Assembly: GCF_026262505.1 (NCBI RefSeq)
Contig: NC_067205.1
Span: 13,826,001 to 13,890,000, forward strand
DNA length: 64,000 bases
Source: Trichomonas vaginalis G3
Lineage: Eukaryota > Parabasalia > Trichomonadida > Trichomonadidae
Reading direction: 5' to 3'
A program made the translations under genes and the position numbers. Below the pieces are notes generated by a model, which was not told where the DNA came from, ran no database searches, and saw only the letters and a program-made list of their open reading frames with translations. This document shows positions 1 through 11,404 of this stretch, in pieces; position 1 is the first letter of the stretch, and each line of letters starts with the position of its first letter.

Positions 1-2222
1 TCAAGAGTTTTCGTAAGATCATTTTGTGGAGGTATTGATTGCCAAACAGTCACGAAATCATTACGTGAAAGCTTTGCTCCGTCTGTATCTGGAACCAATA
101 TCAAGTTGAGATTGATTCCAATCTGGAAAATTATTGGATTTGGATCATTTGTAAGTACAGCTACTTCAAGGAATTGCGATTCATTAGCATTGACTGCAGT
201 AGTTGTATCTGTATTAATAGGGATATTTAACGAAACTGACTTCTGTGATTTGAATTCTTTTGGAAGTCCTGTTTTCTCTGGAATGAAGCCAAATAAGTTC
301 GTGTTAAATGCAATATCGATTATTTGGTTATCATTTTCATTATAGTTTGTAATATTCATTGAAATTTGATTCTTATTTCCAATTCTAACGAGAGCTGCAC
401 GGATTTCAAGTGAATGAGTACCTCTTCCTAAAACAACAATAGGAAGTTCTGGTGTTATTTCTGTCTTATCAAGAGTAATATTAATAATCGTATCCACAAA
501 TTCATCTGGGAGTTTATTGAGTAAGATACTGAGAGTTCCTATAAGAGGCAAAAACTTCTTCGCTTTTTCTTGATCGAAGTTAATTAACTCTGAACTGATA
601 ACTGGTTTCTCGGTTGGTGAAATAATTTGAGACATATATTCACCAGCTTCAGAAGCAAGCCAATAATATTGGACTGCACGATCTCTAATTGATGGATTAT
701 CTACTTGCATAGTTGCCATTGTAATGATTTCTCTAAATAATTCTTCATCTTGTGAATTAATGAAGAATTTAGTAACAGCAGTCAAAGTAGCAAGTTGTAC
801 ATCATATGTATCTTCAAGAAATCCATCAACAAAGTTTACTTCTAATATATCTCCAGCATTTTCTATTTTACTGCAAAACTCTCCAATGATAAAAGCCATT
901 GCAGCTTTAGCACGGTGATTATCAATCCTGTGTTCAAGAGCTCCACATATAGGAGCAAGTATTCCTAGATATTTGTTTGGATATCTCCTGAAAATATCTG
1001 CTGCTACAATTATGCATTCTTGAATTACATAATCTTTCTTGTTCTTGACAAGCTCAACGATTTTATCAACACATGAAGGAGCGGCAACTTCGAATTCTAT
1101 TGCAATTTGGCCTATTGCTGAAATTGATTTTCTGACAAAAATCAATATCTTCTTGCTGTGCATATTCATAGAGTTCTGCAAGGACTTTTCCAACATTTGC
1201 TGAGTTGCACATCGCAAGAATTACATCGAGTTTTGCCAGTTTTACATACTCTGGATCATCATATTTGCAAAAGAAAATGGCAACTTCGAAGAAAAGAGCT
1301 TTCTGTAATTCTGAGCCAATATGTATATTGACTTGATAGCCGAATATTGAATTTGAGGAATATTATTCAATAATGAAACTAAAGAAGTCCAACTCTCATC
1401 AATGTCTCATGAACTTTCGATGGATCTGTAATAAGCTGTTCATCTGCAAGCAGCAGCGAATGGCGGAAAGAACAACGGCAGATTCAAATGATTTAACCTT
1501 GTTGAAACTCTTGATATAATATATGAGCAACATCAGTGCTTTCTGGTCTGTAATTGGCTACATAATCTAATATCTCAACTTGAGACCATTCTGTAGATTG
1601 ATCGATTGCTGCAAGTAAATTATTGATTGTACTTTCCGAAGGTTCGAAAACTGGTGAAGAACTTGTTCTATTTATTTCGTTTAGTGCAGAAATTGCATTT
1701 GCAGCAACATTTGGATTCATATCTTCGACAAGTCTTTTAAGCTGGATATCAAGTTATATTTCTGCAAATATGATGGCTTAAACAAATATATAGAAAGTAT
1801 TGCCAAAGCAGCTGATTTTCTAACGTATGGATCATTAGAATCGCAAGATCTTACAACAAATGGAATTAAAGAGTCAGCTGTAGATGCAGTTATTAATCTT
1901 CCTATTTGTCTTGTAATAATAGCTCGTAATGAGGATTTGCCTCCTCATATTCATGAATTAAATGATTCTTTAAATTTGGTTCTAAATGAGAAAATCATCA
2001 AGATATCTTTCACAGAAAATACCGACAAACCTTCTATCTCTTATTTTATCTTCGTGAGAAAAAAGGTATATAGTTCAAAACATTAAAAAACGCTTGAACA
2101 ATCATAATTTCTGGCTTCGTATGAAACTAAATGTCTAAATGCCAACTCTTGTCTTGTTCATAAGGTAATAGCAATCGTAAACCATAATCTATAATCTCTG
2201 TTGCTGATTGTCGAGATTCCAT
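1..2222 (-). CDS. Beta-adaptin (AP complex large subunit), copy 1, partial and frameshifted
   Basis: Large beta subunit of a clathrin adaptor complex (AP-1/AP-2 type), acting in vesicle coat assembly on cytosolic membrane faces. The protein starts at 2222 and runs off the window edge at 1. The first ~490 residues match the intact reading frame at 23306-24775: an armadillo/HEAT-like trunk with blocks such as MNPNVAANAISALNEI. Positions 767-1 add the part missing from that copy, with a beta-sandwich-like appendage (ear) region. From 1 to about 1130 the frame is open. Between 1132 and 2150 at least ten 1-nt insertions or deletions against copy 2 break it (for example near 1287, 1384, 1428, 1743, 1928, 2095). 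There are almost no substitutions, so I read these as sequencing indels. Which AP complex it belongs to cannot be fixed from sequence alone. Confidence 0.8.
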
Positions 2223-2948
2223 TTAAAACTAGTAATTGAATACTGTAAATTTCAGAAAAAATCAAGAATTATGAGAGAATTTTGATCGTCAATTTTTCCA
2301 TGAGATTCTGAAGTGCGTTCGATTTTTCTTGAAAGCAAAAACATATAGCTCATAATATATTTTCCACTACTTCATATCAAAAAAATCAAACTTGAATAAT
2401 GCTAAAACACAAAATTTGTGCATCGAATATGGCGTAGAATTAGGCACAAGTGATATAAACTTTAGAGTGACGATTACGCGATAAGAGTACTCAGAAAAAT
2501 AAATAAAATTGTCATTATTCTTCAATTTGATGTAAATAATATTTTAATATGGATATAGCATGTACATTAAATGATATATAAGAAATAAAAGATGTTTAAA
2601 AATATTTCCGTTATCATAGATTTTTGAGAATATTTTCTATTTTTATACGGAAATATTTTTGGAGAAAATTTAATTTGATCTGTTTTATCACATAGAATTT
2701 TTTGGGACTATCGATAGAAAAACACAAGTATGGCGATACAAAGGTATAAATTATAGAGAAAATCATAGCAAATCGCAATCAAATTTTTAAGATGTAAATA
2801 TGAAAAACAGATAAAATGAACATTCATGAATTGGTAAAGCTGGTACCGGTCTTTGTTTTTTATGCACGTAAAGATATAATCAATTGAAATAGTCTGAAAT
2901 TACAGAACTCATTTTCAAAATTTGTATTCAATTTTTGTTGTTTATTAT

Positions 2949-4007
2949 AAGGGTTTCGTTTTGCTAAAATTGTCACTTTTATAGCATATTTGTTTTTGGA
3001 TGTTTTGCGAAACCAAAAAAAAAAAAAACTATGATATACAATGTGTGTGTAAAGAAAATACTTTATTTACTAGTTAAAAAATCATTTGGTATTGATCAAG
3101 TTATTTTTTCTGGATAAGATATTATATGGATAATTGGATAGAAAATACAATTATATAATCTTGTACCTGGTTTAATTAAGCTAATTGTCATCAGAAACTT
3201 GTAATTTTTATGAATTTCAGATTTTCTTTTCATTACTGCTTTTCTTAATAGGTCAAGTTCTTATTTACGTTATAAAGTATGATATTTACAAATATCAAGT
3301 TATCGTGTTTTTTGAGAAATTATGAGAAACAAACAAAAATGAAAAAGATAGGAATAGCAATGAATAGTGATGTGGGTATAGAAAATGTAAGAGATATGAA
3401 TGCAAAGCAATCAGTATTTAGGACATTGACCATAGATTTCGAAAAAAAAAATGCTGCATATTGAGCGAAAACTATGATTAGATTATAAGGCTGTCATTTA
3501 AAGCATAATGAAACTATTCCCTTTTCATTTTAATCGAATAAGATAGTAAAGATTTTTGAATTAGCTAGAAACTGATGAGATGTTTTCACAAATCAGATTT
3601 TTAATCTCTATAATGCATAATTCACTCAATATCTCAATTTTGATATTGCGAGATATTTTTGCTATCGGTTTCGCAATTTTGACACAATAGCAAGAGGGTT
3701 CTATAAGCATTATTATCAACGTAGAATCTGAATATCATATCAGAAAATGTCGCAAATCTGACATTTACCCGACAAAATAGCAAAAATAATTGAATACTTT
3801 TCGCGAAAACTTTAAAAATCGATAAAAATATGAAATATAGATATTAAAGAGACTTTTTATATAATATTCATAAAGATTTTCCAAAAATATGATACCGCAA
3901 AATTAAAAAAGTGACGTCTTGAGTGGAGTCAAAGGTCGAAATTGCTAGCTAAATGTTTTTTTAGCGAAATTGCGTATTGTACGTTTTTTTCGCAAAACGA
4001 AACCCTT
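2949..4007. mobile_element. Non-autonomous inverted-repeat DNA transposon (MITE-like), copy 1
   Basis: The element begins AAGGGTTTCGTTTTGC and ends with the exact inverse GCAAAACGAAACCCTT, giving a 16-bp perfect terminal inverted repeat; the flanking AT could extend it to 18 bp. The interior (~1.06 kb) is non-coding and AT-rich, with GCGAAA/TTTCGC motifs near both ends. No transposase frame is present, so any movement would need a protein supplied elsewhere. The flanks are TA-rich and the target duplication is ambiguous. The same element lies at the matching place in the second copy of the block, so it predates the duplication, or the duplication is an assembly artefact. Confidence 0.65.
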
Positions 4008-5265
4008 ATTTATTATTAATAATATTATGACCTTAGTGTGTTTTATATAAAATCCTTCATTTATTAACGATTTTTAAAGGACATATAAAAGAAACAATGC
4101 TTATATTAAGAGCTATACAGATTTCACATTATTTTTCATCAGAATTGAGACTCATTGTAAATCAATTTGATTTGAAGATGAAAAATGCATTTCTTCCCAT
4201 TATTTTTAAATATTTTATTTATTATAGATGAAACATAATCTTTTTAGCCATATTTAATCATTTTATATTGATTCTAAAGAGAACTATGTTATTCGGTTTG
4301 TATATGGTGTAAATCATACCAAAATAGCATATGAATAAGAAAAATGATTGAATTAGCAATACCAATCAAAAAAAAATTGAAAGTTACAAGCTCTCAATTT
4401 TCGTACCTTTTGTACGTTTATTATAATTGTAGCATATTGTCATCAAGCACGCGACTAACCAGCAAAGACGTGTCCTCTAATTCCGTCCCTAGTTCAAGAA
4501 TCTGGAACTATTTAAGCAAAAACATTCGATTTCAAAATCAAGCATTCTTTATTCAACGAGTAAAACATTAAAGTATGATTTGTCATACACGGAATAATGA
4601 CAAGCTCTTAGAGTATGTTTAGTACAGAGTTACTGCCAACTTGAGTTCTTGAATTTGGTAAGTTAGAACAAAAGAAGCCATATGTCGCATCTAAGGACTT
4701 GTACTTATCAGAGTATTACTAAATGTTTAAGAATGTTAGTTATTCGTCCCAAACTCGTACGTTTCCACGCGAATCTTGATAATAAATATACTATTTTGGA
4801 CTTTTTGCAATAAATCTCTTTTTACCACATTAGCATATCTGTGTGTATGCTACTTAACCTCTTTAGAGACCATTAAGATAATTGTTTTTTGATACTTTTT
4901 CAAGACTATGCCATAAAGTAAACGAATAATTTACAAAATGATATTAAAAAATTTAATTTTATTATGCTCTTTATAAATATTGAGACTTTTTAGGACTATT
5001 TTAAAATGTAAATAGATCAATCATTTAATATTATAAGATAATCAAAGACGTCAGATGTTTCAATAACTTCAGATCAATGACTAATATGAAATTTAAGATT
5101 TGTGTTATTTAAGAATTAACAACGGAATCTGGTTTAGAAAGATGGAAAGCATAGAGAATCTAAAGGATAAGAGATATTAAATACAAAATGCTGCATAAAA
5201 AGGCAGATCAGTGAGAAGAAATCAATGAGGTTAAAAAGGAACATTCAAATTAGAATATAACATTG

Positions 5266-5405
5266 CATATTACAATATTAATATTAAAATAATACTGCAC
5301 ATCATTGTGCAGTGATCCATAAATCAATATTAATATCTCATATGATAAAATCTAATACATATTACAATATTAATATTAAAGATAATACTGCACATCATTG
5401 TGCAA
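5266..5405. repeat. Pair of ~42-bp direct repeats each carrying a TGCACA hairpin
   Basis: Two copies about 92 nt apart of an ACAATATTAATATTAAA block followed by TGCACATCATTGTGCA. The latter is an inverted repeat with 6-bp arms around a 4-nt loop. The same pair occurs at 27811-27948. Function unknown; it sits just outside the 24-bp satellite. Confidence 0.6.
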
Positions 5406-5539
5406 TTACACTATTTTAAATATTTTCATAAATAATGACTTACAAGTTAAAAAAAATGTAGAATTAACTGCATGATCCAATATTGGACCGAATGTATGTT
5501 TGAATCTATAACTAAATTCATTAATGACAAAAAAGTGAC

Positions 5540-8311
5540 TCTATAACTGAGTATCTGGCTGACAATATGCCTGAAAGTTTGAATGTGTCTAGGAATATAA
5601 CTGACAGTTTGAGTGACATTTTGAATGAGGGTTTGGTTGTCAGTATAACTCAAGGTTTGAGAGAGAATATGACTCACAGTTTGACTGACAATATGAATTA
5701 GAGTTTGAGTGACAGTATGAACAACAGTTTGGTGATAGTATGAACTACAGTATGACTGAGAATATGACTGACGGTTTGACAGACACTTTGACTTACGGTT
5801 TTAGTTAGAATAAGACTGACAGTTTGAGTGACAATATACTGACGGTTTGACTGACAATATGACTGTTGATTTGAGTGAGTGTATGATTGAGAGTTTGGGT
5901 GACAATATGACTCATAGTTTAAGAGAGTGTATGACTGATGGTTTTAGTGAGAATAAGACTGATAGTTTGACTGACAATATGACTGACGGTTTGACAGACA
6001 CTATGAATTAGCTTTTTAGTTAGGATAAGACTGATAGTTTGACTGACAATATGACTGTTGATTTGAGTGAGTGTATGACTGACCGTTTTAATGACAATAT
6101 GACTGACGGTTTGAGTGACAATATGACTTACGGTTTTAGTTAGAATATGACTGATAGTTTGACTGACAATATGACTGTGGTTTGACAGACACTATGACTG
6201 TTGATTCGAGTGAGTGTGGCTTGAGAGTTTGGGGGACAATATGACTCATAGTTTAAGAGAGTGTATGACTGATGGTTTTAGTGAGAATAAGACTGACAGT
6301 TTGGGTGACAATATGACTTCGGTTTGACAGACACTATGAATTAGCTTTTTAGTTAGGATAAGACTGATAGTTTGACTGACAATATGACTGACGGTTTGAC
6401 ACACACTATGACTTACGGTTTTAGTTAGAATATGACTGACAGTTTGACTGACAATATGACTGACGGTTTGACACACACTATGAATTAGCTTTTTAGTTAG
6501 AATAAGACTGACATTTTGGGTGACAATATGACTTCGTGGTTTGACACACACTATGAATTAGCTTTTTAGTTAGAATAAGACTGATAGTTTGAGTGACAAT
6601 ATGACTGACGGTTTGACACACACTATGAATTAGCTTTTTAGTTAGAATAAGACTGATAGTTTGAGTGACAATATGACTGACGGTTTGACCACACACTATG
6701 AATTAGCTTTTAGTTAGAATAAGACTGACAGTTTGACTGACAATATGACTGACGGTTTGACTGACAACATGACTGTTGATTTGAATGAGTGTATGATTGA
6801 CAATTTGGGTGACAATGACTCATAGTTTAAGAGAGTGTATGACTGATGGTGTTAGTGAGAATAAGACTGATAGTTTGACTGACAATATGACTTACGGTTT
6901 TATTTAGAATAAGACTGACAGTTTGGGTGACAATATGACTGTTGATTTGAGTGAGTGTATGACTGACCGTTTTAATGACAATATGACTGACGGTTTGAGT
7001 GACAATATGAATTACGGTTTTAGTGAGAATAAGACTGATAGTTTGGATGACAATATGACTGACGTTTGACAGCCTCTATGACTTACGGTTTTATTTAGAA
7101 TATAACTGAGAGTTTGGGTGACAATATGACTCATAGTTTAAGAGAGTGTATGACTGATGGTTTTATTTAGAATAAGACTGACAGTTTGGGTGACAATATG
7201 ACTGTTGATTTGAGTGAGTGTATGACTGACAATTTGAGTGACAATATGACTTCGGTTTGACAGACACTATGATATATGCTTTTTAGTTAGAATAAGACTG
7301 ACAGTTTGAGTGACAATATGACTGACGGTTTGACAGCCTCTATGACTTAAGGTTTATTTAGAATAAGACTGAGAGTGTGGGTGACAATATGACTGTTGAT
7401 TTGAGTGAGTGTATGACTGACAATTTGAGTGACAATATGACTTCGCGTTTGACAGCCTCTATGACTTAAGGTTTTATTTAGAATAAGACTGAGAGTGTGG
7501 GTGACAATATGACTGTTGATTGACGTGAGTTGTTTATGAGTGGACTTGACATTATGGTGGGTTTTGGTGTTGATTGATTCTATATGACTTCTGTGTTGAC
7601 AGCCTCTTGTATTGTTTCTTCAGAATGTGTTTAGTTTGAGAATAAGACATGAGCAGTTGGGATGTCTATGATGGTGGTGAGCAGTATATTGTACTGTGGG
7701 TGATTGAGTGAGTTGTTGATTGAACTGACGCGTGTTGTATGACAAATTATGTGGACTTGACGGTTTGTGTTGTTAGTGCTATTGGTTATGAATTAGCTGG
7801 TTTTGATGGAGTTAGAGAAAGAATGACTGTTTATAGGTTTGGATGATTAATATGACTGACGGGTTTGTTCGTTTCCTCGTTATGAGGCTTAGCGGTTTTA
7901 TTTATAGAATATAACTGAGATTGGGTGATGAGGTGACAATGATGACTTCATAGTTTAAGAGGTGTGTATGACTGATGTTTTATTGTAGAATTGAAAGACT
8001 GACATTTGTGGTGTTTGTTACAATTATGGAAGTGTGACTCGGTGGTTGAGTGAGAGAGTGAGAGGTAGCTGATTTAGTTTGTGTGGTTAGTTTGACTAAT
8101 ATGGATCGTTGTGTGAGTTATTGTGTGTGATGACTGAACAATTTGTGTGTGATGTGACAGATATGAGTGGTAATTGTCCTATATTCTGTGCGTGCTTGTT
8201 ATGACTTGAGTTTATTTAGAATAAGAGGTGTTGTGGGTGACAATGATGACTGTTTGATTTGAGTTGAGTGTATGACTGACAAGTTGAGTGACATATAACT
8301 GACGGTTATCT
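5540..8311. repeat. 24-bp satellite array, copy 1 (degrading to the gap)
   Basis: Tandem array with a 24-nt unit reading approximately ATGACTGACGGTTTGAGTGACAAT. Because 24 is eight codons, all frames repeat every eight residues (MTDGLSDN on plus, IVTQTVSH on minus), which produces spurious open frames. Up to about 7500 it tracks 28090-30070 closely. From 7500 to 8311 the unit dissolves into scattered single-base insertions right up to the N gap, as at an uncorrected contig end. Confidence 0.85.
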
Positions 8312-8336
8312 NNNNNNNNNNNNNNNNNNNNNNNNN
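8312..8336. other. 25-N scaffold gap
   Basis: Exactly 25 N. Satellite lies to the left and Maverick intergenic DNA to the right, so two unrelated contigs are joined here and the true distance is unknown. Confidence 0.99.
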
Positions 8337-8430
8337 GTGACAAAATTGAGAGAAAGTTGTTTCCCGACCAAAGCAATCATGTTGAAAACAGGACATTTTA
8401 AAGTTAGACGATTAGATTTCCTGAAAAAGT

Positions 8431-8706
8431 GCAATTACTTGTTCTGAATCAGGACAAAGATTTGTCTTGAGAAAAAATTTACAAGACATTGTATCTGAAA
8501 AAATTACAAAGACTTGTCTGAAAAAATACAAAGACTTGTCTTGAATCAGGACAAATTGTTTCTCAAATTGAGAACTTTACCAAGGAAAAACTGACTAAAA
8601 AGTGGCATAAGGACTTTGTTCTTGAATCAGGACAAGATTTGTCTTATTGAAAAAATACAAGGACTTGTTCTTGTAAAAAGTACAAGGACTTGTCTGAATC
8701 AGGACA
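8431..8706. repeat. ACAAGTCTTGT palindromic repeat array (Maverick A)
   Basis: About nine imperfect copies of a roughly 21-nt unit (ACAAGACTTGT or GGACAAGTCTTG separated by A/T-rich spacers and TGAATCAGGACA). The equivalent array in Maverick B (49214-49340) has about five copies. It lies between the 293-aa gene and where the KilA-N gene would be. Iteron-like; could be regulatory or a replication site, unproven. Confidence 0.6.
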
Positions 8707-8947
8707 AAAACTTACAAAATGTTAAACTTTTTACCATAACCGTTTCTATCGTACATGATATTTTAGGTTGACTTTTGTAAACTAATCTTCAATGTGAAAG
8801 CTATGTGCGGTTTGAAAAACCGTTCGGAACCCTCACTTTTTTGACAAACTTTCCGCAGCAATTTTTTTAAAATTTGTGAAAAACTCAACGGTTTGACACG
8901 TGGTTGCCATATGTTCATTTTACTCCAAGAATTTGGCTGAATTCACA

Positions 8948-8998
8948 AAAATAAGTTTATGTTAGCATGTTGATCTAACACGTTTTTCTTAACCTCTT
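8948..8998. repeat. GTTAGA palindromic block A3
   Basis: Indel-damaged copy of the recurring block built on GTTAGATCTAAC with outlying TTCTAAC arms. Equivalent of 48938-48982 in Maverick B, at the 3' side of the 293-aa gene. Confidence 0.6.
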
Positions 8999-9016
8999 TC
9001 TAAAGCATAAACTATT

Positions 9017-9940
9017 TTACAAGCGGTTTTACATTCCACGGTATATGTTGCGATGGTTCATGGATTTAAAACAGTTTTGTAGCTCTATTTTCTTCTTTAG
9101 TTACATCGAATGTTTTAACAATGCCGAAGGTTTCTTTATATTTCTTTCTTGACGTCAGATAGAAGGAAATGTCAGCAAGTTGGATTAAATTTTTGTTCAG
9201 AAATGCTAACATGTCCATTTTTATCTTCTGGCTGGCTTTTCTACCTTCTTTTCTTTAAATCTGCATTAGTCGTTTCTCATTCTTTCTATGCTAATTGTAC
9301 GGAAAGTAGTTATATTATCCTCATCCGCTTGCTTACATTGAGAACAATTGCGGGTTCATTTTTGCAGTTTATTCTGAAACCTTAACCTTGCTAAAACAAC
9401 AAGGCGTCAATGGTTTTCTTCATCTCGAACATAGCGGGTACTTAGTTGTTCGTTCCATTACTTTGCCTCTTCTTATCTTATCTTCTTATTTCCCAAAACA
9501 CATTCAGCAACTAATGAAACAAAGTTATCGTAGGTCTTAAATTTCTTCAGATTTATATATGTCAGAATACATTTCTTATAAACCATGTCGCAATCTTTGG
9601 TCCATAAACTTTATTTTGCAATGAAAACAATGGGAATTTCATTAATTTACTTTACGTATGCAACTTCTTTATTTCACTGAGTCCAGTTGTTTTGACTTCA
9701 ATTTCCGTCGAATTCAGGAATAGTTAGTTTTTGTTGGTTGGATCAAGGGCAATTTGGCGTAAAATGACAATAATTGTCCTGGCATTCATAAAGATTACTG
9801 TTTCATTTGTTTCATCTTTTCGCAACTACCAGTAAATTTATTGTTAAAAGTTCTGCTTTATCTCTGGATTTTTGTTTTCGGAAGTAATGAAGAAGGAATG
9901 AAGCTTTTCATCTCTACTTTAACATAGATGTTGGATTCAT
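9017..9940 (-). CDS. Maverick 293-aa unknown protein, copy A (frameshifted)
   Basis: Reverse-strand counterpart of the intact gene at 48048-48929; see that entry for the protein. The start codon at 9940 and the stop at 9017 are preserved, but several single-base indels break the frame. GTTAGA blocks lie on both sides (8948-8998 and 10125-10165), as in B. Confidence 0.6.
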
Positions 9941-10124
9941 GACTAACAGTTGGTGCTGTAGTTTGGAATTGTTGTTGTGCCGATTGTTTGAAATCATTAT
10001 CTTTACATACAAGATAAAAATTTTCTTAGAAAAAAAAAAAAAAAAAATTAAAGCGTTATTTTTTCTTTCATTAAGGAAATGTCCAAAAATTCATGATTTT
10101 CGAGATTTTAGACCATGTAGAAAG

Positions 10125-10165
10125 TGGTTAGAAAACGTGTTAGATCTAACATTTCTAACATAAAC
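10125..10165. repeat. GTTAGA palindromic block A2
   Basis: Contains GTTAGATCTAAC flanked by GTTAGAAAACGT and TTCTAAC. Counterpart of 47844-47887 in Maverick B. It lies between the integrase end and the 293-aa gene start. Confidence 0.7.
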
Positions 10166-10312
10166 CATTATTTTTTGGTGTAAATAAATGTACACTATTA
10201 TGATATCATGACTGTTCTCATTCATGTCTGATTTACATCTAATGAAAAAAGTTTAGAAAGAATTTTTCTTATTCTTTCTGGCATATTTTTGTCTTTTTCC
10301 AGTACTCCCGCT

Positions 10313-11378
10313 CTTAATTGGTCCCCAGATGTGTTTGGCTTTGACTCTCTCAAGTTCTTAGATGGTATAACATCTTCAACACCTCCTTCATATCTTACTT
10401 TATAAGTGTCATCGTTGTGTTATAGCCAAGTATTCAATAAACCACTCCTCGCTTTGCTCGGTCAGATGGTTTTCAGCAAGTTTTTGCCATTAACTACTTT
10501 CGGACTAATTTATGACGAGGAATAAAAAACTGCAATAGAGTCGTCAGCAGCTTTTATAAGATTATCCATTACCTTGCGTAGAGTCTCGATATAAAGTTTC
10601 TACTTAACCTTAAACGTTTCTTTGTCAACGGTTTTGTCGTCAAGAACTACAACGAACTTTGTTCCAGGAATGAGGGTAAAATTGTGTGAATTTCTGATAT
10701 TTTTGTGTTTGCTTTCGTTTCTTTTGTATATACTTTTTCTTCTTGTTGTTGTGTCATTGGAATTTGGTGTATGTCCTGTTGTAGAAATGTGTTGAGGAAT
10801 TTATACTTCGAGAAATGTTCAGTTTTTCTTCGGTAAAGGTTCTCGCCTTGATTTTTAAATCTCTTGAGATCCTTTATGAAGCGGTTTATGATGCTGGTAT
10901 GTTATGGTTATGGTCTCAGTAGTTGTTAGTGAGTTATGTTATGCTTAAATGAGAAATTCCTGTGATTTCATCTGAGTATGCACTGTCTTGGTCTGATGTT
11001 TAAAGTACTTGGTTATGTTCTGCTACAAAACTTTTGCTAAAACTCTTAAACAACTTCACGAGTTCCTTTATGTTTCATTGGATATGCATAGCTTTACGAG
11101 TGTTAACATTAATTGGAAGATAGAATGAGGTTTATGTCCTCCTTTTCTGCTTTGAATGGAGTGTTGTCAAATTGGTACTGCGTCAGGAGAGGTTGGAAGT
11201 AAATTGGTAAAAAAGTAGTCCGTAAGGGTTTATTTTTGTTTGATGTACAAACATTTTTGTCAAAGAACCTTTTCACTTCAAGCTCTGGTGAGTAAATCCC
11301 CGACTTCTTTTGCAGCTTCATTGAACTTCTTAAAATGACCTCCATGGATGTGTTCCGAAACTTTCCTTTCAAGCTCAT
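10313..11378 (-). CDS. Maverick integrase, copy A (frameshifted)
   Basis: Retroviral-type (rve) integrase equivalent to 46672-47696. The initiator at 11378 and conserved blocks are present, but roughly a dozen indels fragment it. At the position where the third catalytic acid is expected, the frame again reads Asn (around 10903, IINRF), as in B. It is transcribed in the same direction as the fibre gene upstream. Confidence 0.65.
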
Positions 11379-11404
11379 TATGTAAAGTATTAAAGATTTT
11401 ATTT

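Larger units (their letters stand above)
2223..5480. other. AT-rich non-coding flank upstream of adaptin copy 1
   Basis: No convincing gene is visible. The stretch is AT-rich with homopolymers and stops in all frames. It contains an inverted-repeat element (2949-4007) and a pair of hairpin-bearing direct repeats (5266-5405). It matches 24776-28085 almost base for base apart from small indels. Short open frames here (for example 3279-3464, 4344-4571) are not conserved between the two copies because indels shift them. Confidence 0.7.

Noticed and set aside
3279-4571. Small ORFs at 3279-3464 and 4344-4571
   Set aside because: Not kept open in the second copy of the same region; one lies inside the inverted-repeat element.
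9149-10163. Plus-strand ORFs at 9149-9385 and 9939-10163
   Set aside because: Shadows of the indel-damaged minus-strand 293-aa gene and its leader.
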